From positions 1-5,539 of the forward strand of contig WQRP01000106.1 of assembly GCA_009786675.1 (NCBI GenBank): a DNA stretch of 5,539 nt, given 5' to 3'. Shown here piece by piece: positions 1 through 5,539 of this stretch. The translations under genes and the position numbers were made by a program. Under the pieces are notes generated by a model. That model had not been told where the DNA came from and made no database searches. It was given only the letters and a program-made list of their open reading frames with translations. The DNA is from Treponema sp. (lineage in GTDB: Bacteria; Spirochaetota; Spirochaetia; Treponematales; Breznakiellaceae). Numbering within the stretch: the first letter of the stretch is position 1; every line of letters begins with the position of its first letter.

Positions 1-881
1 GTGATTTTTTTCGCCGCCCCGATCATGAACTTGTCGAAGAGCAGGGGAACGCCGATAAAGAACGTCACGCCCGCGTCCCTGGCGTCGGCGCGAATCACGT
101 CGCCGATTACCCTGTCAACGATTACCGTTGGAATGCCGAAGCTTATGGGCGCGATGAAGCAGCAGGTGGTTGGGTAGGTGTGGTGCAACGGCAGGACGTC
201 GAGAAACACGTCCGTGTCGTTGGGCTCCAGGATGCGGATTGCCGCGCTGGCGTTGGCGATGATGTTTTTGTGGGAAAGGGTCACGCCCTTGGCCACGCCG
301 GTGGTGCCGGAGGTAAACACGATGGAGGCCGGGTGGTCCGGCGCGATGCTGTCGGGATTCGGCAGGGTCTGGCCCGCGGCGTCCTTGCCGAAGTCCTGGA
401 ACTCGGATTTGCCGCCGTTTTTCCCGGAGCTTATGCATACCGTGGCCGCCATCTTCGCGCCCTCGCCGGCCAGGGATTCGGCGAAATCCTGTTTCTTACT
501 GGAATGGAAGAAGGCCTTGGCCCTGGTTATCTTGATTATGTTAAGGCACTCCTGTTCCGTGACCAGAAAATCCACCGGCACGATGGAAAGGCCGGCTATA
601 ATGGTTCCCATCCAGGTCGCCATCCACTCCGGCCGGTTTTCGGCCCACAGAACCACGCGGTCGCCTTTGGTAAGCCCCGCCGCCAGCAGTCCCCTGGCGA
701 CACGGCGGCATTCATCGCCGTACTTGGAAAAACTCCACCGGGTAAATTCCTTTTGTCCGACGGGGCGGTACAGGATCGCGTCCTTGCCCGCGTGATCCCT
801 GGCGACCTGCTCCAGAAGCTGGGCGAAGTTTTGGTGGGGATTATCTGGCATGTTCGAAATGTAGTCGCTGAATTTGAGCAT
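1..881 (-). CDS. Long-chain fatty acid-CoA ligase (AMP-forming), N-terminal part, cut by window edge
   Basis: This is the N-terminal 293 codons of an ANL-superfamily acyl-CoA synthetase. Such enzymes activate a fatty acid with ATP to an acyl-adenylate and then transfer it to coenzyme A. They act in the cytoplasm or at the inner membrane face. Translation from the ATG at 881-879 gives MLKFSDYISNMPDNPHQNFA. The ATP-binding P-loop (A3 motif) TSGTTGVAKG lies at residues 190-199, with Ala where many members have Pro (PKG). LPLHHTYP at 230-237 matches the A4 region, and FIGVPLLFDKF at 275-285 resembles the GVPR-(L/V)-(F/Y)-E-K segment of long-chain enzymes. Family members are usually about 550-650 aa, so the C-terminal half, including the motifs after A4 and the mobile C-terminal lid, lies outside the window. 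GAGG at 890-887, five bases before the ATG, supports the start. The gene has its own promoter. Family is seen in the sequence; long-chain specificity is inferred. In spirochaetes it would serve use of scavenged fatty acids. Confidence 0.92.
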   Translation of the reverse strand, partial: MLKFSDYISNMPDNPHQNFAQLLEQVARDHAGKDAILYRPVGQKEFTRWSFSKYGDECRRVARGLLAAGLTKGDRVVLWAENRPEWMATWMGTIIAGLSIVPVDFLVTEQECLNIIKITRAKAFFHSSKKQDFAESLAGEGAKMAATVCISSGKNGGKSEFQDFGKDAAGQTLPNPDSIAPDHPASIVFTSGTTGVAKGVTLSHKNIIANASAAIRILEPNDTDVFLDVLPLHHTYPTTCCFIAPISFGIPTVIVDRVIGDVIRADARDAGVTFFIGVPLLFDKFMIGAAKKI

Positions 882-910
882 ACTTACCTCGTTTTATTTG
901 GTTTGCCCTC

Positions 911-938
911 AGTATGACACATTTTGGAATTGTGTCAA
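911..938 (-). promoter_or_regulatory. Sigma70-type promoter of the acyl-CoA ligase gene, with A-tract upstream
   Basis: On the minus strand, a perfect -35 box TTGACA (938-933) is followed after 16 bases by CATACT (916-911), which matches TATAAT at four of six positions. Transcription would begin near 904, leaving a leader of about 23 bases before the ATG, with the GAGG ribosome site inside it. A run of eight A on this strand (958-951) sits about 12 bases upstream of the -35 box, where an UP element would lie. The position between the upstream terminator and the ligase start fits a separate transcription unit. Confidence 0.7.
915..937. promoter_or_regulatory. Candidate repressor operator overlapping the ligase promoter
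   Basis: A perfect inverted repeat TGACACA-N9-TGTGTCA (23 bp in total) covers five of the six -35 bases, the whole spacer, and two bases of the -10 box of the ligase promoter. Two further symmetric pairs occur inside the centre. A dimeric regulator bound here would block RNA polymerase. Fatty-acid ligase genes are often controlled by TetR- or GntR-type acyl-CoA sensors, but the motif does not match a site I can name, so the regulator is unknown. Confidence 0.5.
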
Positions 939-1023
939 TACAAAACGGTGTTTTTTTTGCGAAAAATCCGCGTTTTTTGCAACCTTTTGGGGTTTTTCGT
1001 GTCGGCAGCCAATCGCCGGCCGC

Positions 1024-1058
1024 AAAAAAAAACACCCGGCACCAAATGCCGGGTGTTT
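1024..1058 (-). terminator. Intrinsic terminator of the large OmpA-domain gene
   Basis: On the minus strand, 16 bases after the TAG stop at 1077-1075, a 12-bp perfect stem (arms 1058-1047 and 1041-1030, core CACCCGGCA / TGCCGGGTG) closes a 5-base loop (1046-1042) and runs into a tract of nine T (1032-1024) whose first bases belong to the stem. This is a textbook Rho-independent terminator. In the plus direction only three T follow the stem, so it should work only for the minus strand. Confidence 0.93.
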
Positions 1059-1074
1059 GCCGATTGCCTTCGTC

Positions 1075-4000
1075 CTACCTAACCAGGATAAACTCCACCC
1101 TGCGGTTTTGCCACCAAAGGTCGTGTTCCTCGAACGCCACCACCGGGCTGTTGCCGCCTATGCCGACCGACGTCATCCTGTTCCGGTTTACCCCGTTGCG
1201 CGCCAGTTGGTCCAGCACCGTCCGCGCCCTGGCCTCGCTCAGCCTTTGCAGGATCGGGGCCTCGTTGTTGCGGGCGGGGCCAGGGGGGAAGGTCGGGTTG
1301 GCGTGGCCCTCCACCGTTATCCTGTAGTCGCGGAAACGGTTCAGGCTTTCGGCCACCTGCCGCAGCACCCGCAGATTGTTCTCCACCTGGTACGCCGGCA
1401 GACCGCTGAAGTCGGCCGCGTTCGCCGCGAAGATAATCGCCGGAACCTGGATCCGCAGGCGATCCCCGTCGCGGATCACCAGGATGCCCACGCCTATTTC
1501 CGCCTCGATCGTGCTGGAGTTGCCGAGCCTGTCCGTCGCGGAAAACCGTATCGGATAGTTCATCGCGGACTGGACAAGCTCGCCCCTGCCGCTCCTGCCG
1601 TCCCAGATCAGCCTTTCGGCCGGGCTGCCCCTGCCTTCCATGCGATGGAAAACGTGGAAGGGGGCCACCGGCTGCAGGATCTCCAGGTACCAGGACTCGA
1701 TGGGCACCGGGCTTGCCGCCGCAAGGCCGATGTACAGCTCGTCGTCCACGCCGTCGTTGTCCGGGGTGAAGTACCTGGGCTGGGCGGCGAAGGAAAGCGC
1801 CGGGCCGGTGACGTGAACCAGGATCGGCGCGGACTCGGTTACGGCCACGTCGCCCTTGATATAGTTCACCGTAAGTACCGGGGTAAGGAGCCCCTCGCGG
1901 ACGCCGCCGCCGTCGGTCAGGCCGTTCCAGGCGATGCTGGCCGGCGGGGGCGGAACCGGGCTGTTCGGCGGCGCCGAGGCGAAACGCCTTATCGCCGCCC
2001 CGTCGCCGTCCCTGATTTCCAGGCTCCAGCTTTCGATTCCGCCTGGCAGCGAGGTCATGATCCCGAAGCGCACGAGCTCGGCGTTGTGCTGGCCCGGGCG
2101 CGGGGCTATCGCCGTTTCCGACGCGGTCAGAATCAGCTGGGGAATCCTGGCGTCCAGGACTATGCCCGGGACGCCCAGGCTTGTGCTGTTGCCCGCCTCG
2201 TCCACGGACCGCAGGACGAGCTGGTAGGTTCCGTCCGGGACTATGTTCCCGGCCCCGTCCCTGCCGTCCCAGAAGATCCCTGGGGCGGCCCCCCTCCAGT
2301 TCCATGTGCGGACCGGGGTTCCGGCGGCGTTCACGATGGATGCCTCCCACTCGTCGTTGGCCTCGGTGCTTATGTTAAAGGGGATGGTGCCGCGTCTGCC
2401 GTGGGGCGAGAAAATCGTGTAGGGGGCGGAAACCGTGGCGCGGGGCGGGGTCACGTCCACCTCGAAGGGAAGGCTCACGGCGTGGGGCTGGATTCCGTGA
2501 GCGTACAGGATTTCCAGCCTTGCCGTATACAGACCCTCGGGCACCACGGCGTTCGCCGCGTTCCTGCCGTCCCAGCTTATCGCGGCCGGGGGGAGCCCCT
2601 GCCCCTGGAAGGTGCGGACGGTTTGCCCGGCGCCGTCCAGGATGTCCACCCTGTGGCTTACGACGCCCTGGGTTTCCTGGACCTGGGCGATCAGGTTAAT
2701 CGAGTTGCGGGCGCCGGCCCCGGTTGGCGAGAAGGCCCTAAGGTCGGTGTTCATCATCACCGGGGCGTCCCTGGTGCTAAGAGTAAAGCGAATCACGTTG
2801 GACTGCCCAAGGTTGCCGGCCTGGTCCATCGAGAAAAGGTGGAAGGTGTACTCGCCGTCGGCGGCGAAGGTTCCCGCCTCGCCGTGCCCGTCCCAGCGCA
2901 GCTCCGCCGGGGGGTGGCCGGCGAACCGGAAGGCCCGCACCGGCACCTCGCCGGGGCGATCCGCCCTGCGGATTTCGCCGATCCACAGGTTTTCGTGCGA
3001 GCCTTCCAGCCGGAAGACCATCTCCTGCTGGATGCTGTCCGCGACCGGCGCGAAGGCCAGGTAGTCCGCCCTGACCGTCGCCCGGGGCGGCGTGGTCCTA
3101 AGGTTAAAGGCCGGGGACACGGCCCTGGACACGAAGCCGTTCAGGTACTGCACGGAAAGCTCCGCGGTAAAAACGCCTTCCTCCAGGATTGCCCCGTCGT
3201 CGCCCCTGCCGTCGAAATGCATCATGTCCGGCACCGACGCGATCATCGGGGAACCCATCCCGGCCGGGGTGGCGGTCCAGGTTGCGCCCAGGCCGCCCTG
3301 CCCGGGGGAAATGGTGCGGCGCACGTTCCCCAGCCCGTCCTTTACCCGAATCGTCCACTCGGTAACCTCGTCCCTGGACGGCACGTTCAGGCCCATGGCC
3401 AGCGTGTTCCTCTCGCTTGCCGTGCCCGGGCTGAACCAGGGGTCGGCTATGAACACGCTTACCTGCGGCCTTATCGTGTTGACTATGATGTTGGCCAGGC
3501 TCGCGCCCGTCCGGTTCATCGCCCTGTCCGTCGCCGCTATGCGGTAGGTGTACACGCCGTCGGGCACGATTATCCCCTGGTCGTTGCGCCCGTCCCAGAC
3601 CCTGGGGCCCGGGTTCCCGCTTTCGACGTCGAAGGTTCGGACCCTGTTTCCGGCCATGTCGTAGATGCCGCTTTCCCAGGCGTGCTCGTAGGATCCCCGG
3701 TGCGTAAAGGTGATCGTGTCCCTTGCGCCGCCCGGGCTGAAAATCCTCATCGCGTCGTCGATCGGGTCGATCGCGATCTCCGGGGGCGTGTTCCTAAGCA
3801 CCGCCTCGAAAACCTGGCTGGTCACGGTGTTGCCCGAATCGTCCGCCGCGGTAATCGTAAAGAAATACCTGCCGTCCGGGGCCGGTTCCCCGGAGTCGGC
3901 GATCCCGTCCCAGCGAAGGGTCGGCGGCACCTCGACATGCTCCCGCACCGAAAAAAGGTTGCCCATGAAGTTCCTGAAGTTGATGGTCTGGGGCCTAAGC

Positions 4001-5229
4001 TCCCTGTTTCTGATCGTGCGGACGACCCGGCCTTCCTCGTCGCGAATCTCCCAGTACCAGCTTGCCACGTAGCGCTCGTCGGTAATGCCGATCGGGAATT
4101 CCAGAAAGTCGGCCCTGCCGTCGTTGTTGGGCGAGAAATACAGAGTTTCGGTGTGCGCGATCGTGATGACCGGGGGCCTTCTGTCGGCGATCCCGACGTT
4201 CCAGGTCACGCCCGCGCCCATCGCGGTCACCCCGTCGTACAGGGGGCGAAAGGCCAGGTCGGTGCGAAGGTCCCCGTCCGTGGGCAGCCTTCCCCCGGCG
4301 ACGCGCCTGCCGCCTGTGGGCAGGGGGATGTTGACGCCAATGCCCACCGAGGGAAGCGCCGGGAAGGATCCCCCCTCGGCCAGTTCCCTGGCGTTAAGGC
4401 CGGATCCGCTTGGCCAGGAAACCGAAAGATCCACCATCTGGGCAATCTCGAAGCGCAGCCCGGCCTTGAAGATAAGGCTTATCCAGTCGAAGTGTATGAT
4501 AGAGGGGATCTCCAGGTCGGCCTGGGCGTTTACAAGCAGGGGATCCCGCCCGCCGTCCCTGCCCCGGATCCGCAGCAGGTCAAAGGAAACGCCGCCGGCC
4601 GGGGTGAACCAGGTCGGGGCCCAGCTCCTGCCCATGCTTCTTATCGTCGCCGCCCAGGTAAAGTTTTCCAGGGGGCCGAGCCTGCCGGTGTTCCATCGGA
4701 AGCCCAGGTCGCCGTTCAGCGTCCAGTCCCGGGCAACGTTGTCGGTGCCGAAACCGAAGTTAAGCCCCATGCCCACCGACATCCTGGGAAAGACCTCCTT
4801 GGCGACGCTTAGGTTTCCGGAAAAGACCGATCCCACCGGGAAGGCTTCGAAGGGACTATGGATAAACCTGATCGAGGTGCCGAAGACCGCGAACCGGGTG
4901 GGAACCAACAGGCCCATGTCGACCGCGCTGCCGAACTCGCTCTCGTCGCCCAGCCTGGCAAGCCCCATGTACCCAAGGTTAAAGACGACGCGCTGCGCCT
5001 CGCCACCCTGCGCCGGGTTCACCGCGCTTGCCGGCGCCCCCCCGGTCGTCGTGGTAAAGGCCCCCGCCCCGGCAAGTCCGGGCGAGTACAGGTGCTGTAT
5101 CGCGTCAGCCCCATGGCCGGGGAAATCCACCGCCCAAAGCGACGTTCCGCCACCCGACAAGAGCGCGGCAAAAAGGGCCGCGCCAAATACCGCCGCGCAA
5201 AACGACCTGTTCCTTGCAAGATTACGCAT
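1075..5229 (-). CDS. Outer-membrane barrel / Ig-like repeat / OmpA-domain tether protein (1384 aa)
   Basis: A large exported protein predicted to link the outer membrane to peptidoglycan. The start chosen is the ATG at 5229, because GGGGAGGA lies five bases upstream and a signal peptide follows at once. The frame stays open to 5307, but that extension overlaps the promoter. Residues 1-33 form a Sec signal peptide (RNLARNR, a hydrophobic core, then SLWA before VDF). The only cysteine is inside it and there is no lipobox. Residues 34-347 resemble PorV/FadL-like (UPF0164) barrels: SPGLAGAGAF and an NPA motif (71-73), then alternating amphipathic strands. Residues 351-1245 hold eight Ig-like repeats of the FlgD/gliding-motility type, each with an FSP-like entry, a WDG turn and mostly a P-D-G-x-Y turn. 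Residues 1256-1384 are an OmpA C-terminal domain (TVEGHAN 1305-1311, LSEARA 1330-1335, NRRVEFIL 1375-1382). OmpA domains bind peptidoglycan in the periplasm. The barrel assignment is less sure than the repeats and OmpA domain. A terminator follows the gene. Confidence 0.93.
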   Translation of the reverse strand: MRNLARNRSFCAAVFGAALFAALLSGGGTSLWAVDFPGHGADAIQHLYSPGLAGAGAFTTTTGGAPASAVNPAQGGEAQRVVFNLGYMGLARLGDESEFGSAVDMGLLVPTRFAVFGTSIRFIHSPFEAFPVGSVFSGNLSVAKEVFPRMSVGMGLNFGFGTDNVARDWTLNGDLGFRWNTGRLGPLENFTWAATIRSMGRSWAPTWFTPAGGVSFDLLRIRGRDGGRDPLLVNAQADLEIPSIIHFDWISLIFKAGLRFEIAQMVDLSVSWPSGSGLNARELAEGGSFPALPSVGIGVNIPLPTGGRRVAGGRLPTDGDLRTDLAFRPLYDGVTAMGAGVTWNVGIADRRPPVITIAHTETLYFSPNNDGRADFLEFPIGITDERYVASWYWEIRDEEGRVVRTIRNRELRPQTINFRNFMGNLFSVREHVEVPPTLRWDGIADSGEPAPDGRYFFTITAADDSGNTVTSQVFEAVLRNTPPEIAIDPIDDAMRIFSPGGARDTITFTHRGSYEHAWESGIYDMAGNRVRTFDVESGNPGPRVWDGRNDQGIIVPDGVYTYRIAATDRAMNRTGASLANIIVNTIRPQVSVFIADPWFSPGTASERNTLAMGLNVPSRDEVTEWTIRVKDGLGNVRRTISPGQGGLGATWTATPAGMGSPMIASVPDMMHFDGRGDDGAILEEGVFTAELSVQYLNGFVSRAVSPAFNLRTTPPRATVRADYLAFAPVADSIQQEMVFRLEGSHENLWIGEIRRADRPGEVPVRAFRFAGHPPAELRWDGHGEAGTFAADGEYTFHLFSMDQAGNLGQSNVIRFTLSTRDAPVMMNTDLRAFSPTGAGARNSINLIAQVQETQGVVSHRVDILDGAGQTVRTFQGQGLPPAAISWDGRNAANAVVPEGLYTARLEILYAHGIQPHAVSLPFEVDVTPPRATVSAPYTIFSPHGRRGTIPFNISTEANDEWEASIVNAAGTPVRTWNWRGAAPGIFWDGRDGAGNIVPDGTYQLVLRSVDEAGNSTSLGVPGIVLDARIPQLILTASETAIAPRPGQHNAELVRFGIMTSLPGGIESWSLEIRDGDGAAIRRFASAPPNSPVPPPPASIAWNGLTDGGGVREGLLTPVLTVNYIKGDVAVTESAPILVHVTGPALSFAAQPRYFTPDNDGVDDELYIGLAAASPVPIESWYLEILQPVAPFHVFHRMEGRGSPAERLIWDGRSGRGELVQSAMNYPIRFSATDRLGNSSTIEAEIGVGILVIRDGDRLRIQVPAIIFAANAADFSGLPAYQVENNLRVLRQVAESLNRFRDYRITVEGHANPTFPPGPARNNEAPILQRLSEARARTVLDQLARNGVNRNRMTSVGIGGNSPVVAFEEHDLWWQNRRVEFILVR
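1495..4179 (-). repeat. Eight tandem FlgD/gliding-motility-type Ig-like repeats within the large protein
   Basis: Diverged protein repeats of about 100-130 aa, at residues roughly 351-481, 482-586, 587-712, 713-822, 823-927, 928-1029, 1030-1141 and 1142-1245. The shared pattern is a hydrophobic strand, F-S-P (or FAP, IAP, FTP), an E-I/V-x-D-x-x-G strand with R-T-F/I, a W-D-G turn (440, 545, 672 as FDG, 779, 886, 987, 1101 as WNG, 1209), then P-D-G-x-Y and a last strand ending in D-x-x-G-N or Y-x-x-G. Repeat 1 carries an insertion (about 408-436) and repeat 7 a proline-rich one (1088-1097). Repeat 8 lacks the PDG turn. Identity is too low for the DNA to be repetitive, so the array is old. Confidence 0.88.
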
Positions 5230-5259
5230 AAAATCCTCCCCGAGCTTCCAGTAGCTTCT

Positions 5260-5288
5260 AATATATTCGAAACAATCGCGTGTTTCAA
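5260..5288 (-). promoter_or_regulatory. Sigma70-type promoter of the large tether gene
   Basis: On the minus strand, TTGAAA (5288-5283, five of six to consensus) and TATATT (5265-5260, five of six) are 17 bases apart, the optimal spacing. Transcription would begin near 5253, leaving a leader of about 24 bases that contains the GGGGAGGA ribosome site (5241-5234) before the ATG at 5229. This position supports the ATG at 5229 over the one at 5307. Confidence 0.75.
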
Positions 5289-5316
5289 TATAGTACACGT
5301 GGCCCAAAATTAAAGC

Positions 5317-5345
5317 TTGACGTTTCTGCTAGCGGCTTGTATAAT
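5317..5345 (+). promoter_or_regulatory. Strong sigma70-type promoter reading rightward
   Basis: TTGACG (5317-5322, five of six) and a perfect TATAAT (5340-5345) are 17 bases apart, giving a strong predicted promoter with transcription starting near 5352. It is divergent from the large gene's promoter, with 28 bases between the two -35 boxes. A 6-bp inverted repeat CTTGTA-N9-TACAAG (5336-5356) spans the -10 box and the likely start point. What the promoter serves is not clear from the 190 bases that remain in the window. Confidence 0.72.
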
Positions 5346-5422
5346 GCTTCTACAAGGGTAGCCGTCATTCAAAAGGTGTGCTTGTTTGCTTGGCTTCGTA
5401 AAGACTGCGACTAGGTACTTTT

Positions 5423-5539
5423 ATGAAAGCATACGAAAACAAGGCTCCGAAAACGGCGGCACGGTTAGACACGAATATTTCCCTGGGACATTATGCTTCG
5501 TGTGGCGTGGTATTGTTTTCATGTGAAAGTACCCCCCCC
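5423..5539 (+). CDS. Possible start of an unrecognised gene, running off the window
   Basis: A frame opens at ATG 5423 and stays open for 39 codons to the window end, starting MKAYENKAPKTAARLDTNIS. AGG at 5413-5415 is seven bases upstream, and the strong rightward promoter lies 78 bases before the ATG. I recognise no family. There is no signal peptide and no motif, and base composition is less GC-rich than in the two other genes, so the coding case is weak. The last three codons fall in or beside a run of eight C at 5532-5539, encoding T-P-P in this frame. A competing start at ATG 5493 in another frame gives MLRVAWYCFHVKVPP, also open to the edge. The transcript could equally be a non-coding RNA or a longer leader for a gene beyond the window. 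Confidence 0.3.
   Translation, partial: MKAYENKAPKTAARLDTNISLGHYASCGVVLFSCESTPP

Noticed and set aside
180..917. A 245-aa plus-strand open frame opposite the acyl-CoA ligase
   Set aside because: It is aligned codon to codon with the ligase on the other strand and has a low-complexity GC-driven composition, while the ligase strand carries clear catalytic motifs.
841..1035. A 64-aa minus-strand open frame between the two genes
   Set aside because: It starts in the terminator T-tract, crosses the ligase promoter and overlaps the ligase start. It is intergenic DNA.
874..4812. A 1312-aa open frame on the plus strand opposite the large gene
   Set aside because: Its codons are the exact reverse complements of those of the minus-strand gene, so it stays open merely because that gene avoids TTA, CTA and TCA codons in GC-rich DNA. 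Its translation is rich in Arg, Gly, Pro, His and Ala with no domain, and it has no ribosome site or promoter.
5230..5307. N-terminal extension of the large protein to the ATG at 5307
   Set aside because: It would bury the signal peptide 26 residues inside, and it overlaps a 17-bp-spaced promoter. The ATG at 5229 has a strong ribosome site.
5376..5414. A 12-codon GTG frame (MCLFAWLRKDCD) that could be a leader peptide after the rightward promoter
   Set aside because: There is no convincing ribosome site, no codon run typical of attenuators, and no terminator hairpin after it.
5487..5525. Resemblance of this stretch to the E. coli lac promoter (TTATGCTTC followed by a TGTGG-like stretch)
   Set aside because: The shared bases are few and scattered, with no consensus -35 at the right spacing, so it is taken as chance rather than vector sequence.

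Overview
The window looks like part of a GC-rich spirochaete chromosome, most likely Treponema or a close relative. The main reason is its largest gene. It encodes a secreted protein with an N-terminal outer-membrane barrel of the PorV/FadL-like (UPF0164) kind, a long run of FlgD/gliding-motility-type Ig-like repeats and a C-terminal OmpA peptidoglycan-binding domain, a combination I associate with treponemes. The coding regions are clearly GC-rich, while the two intergenic regions (about 882-1020 and 5230-5420) are more AT-rich. The lineage is an inference from protein style only; no rRNA or marker gene is present.

Layout from left to right: (1) 1-881, minus strand: the N-terminal 293 codons of a long-chain acyl-CoA ligase (AMP-forming), cut by the window edge. 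(2) 882-1023: its own leader and promoter. The promoter region carries a perfect 7-bp inverted repeat around a 9-bp centre, which looks like an operator, and an A8 tract upstream of -35. (3) 1024-1058: a strong intrinsic terminator for the large gene. (4) 1075-5229, minus strand: the large gene, 1384 aa. (5) 5230-5352: a divergent promoter region with two good sigma70-type promoters pointing away from each other. (6) 5423-5539, plus strand: a doubtful short open frame that runs off the window in a run of eight C.

The two minus-strand genes point the same way but are separated by a terminator and a new promoter, so they should be independent transcription units. No functional link between them is evident. 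The large protein can be pictured as a tether: barrel in the outer membrane, eight Ig-like domains as a rod, and an OmpA domain on the peptidoglycan, crossing the periplasm where spirochaetes house their flagella. This model is inferred from domain order. No mobile element, CRISPR array, tRNA or rRNA was seen.
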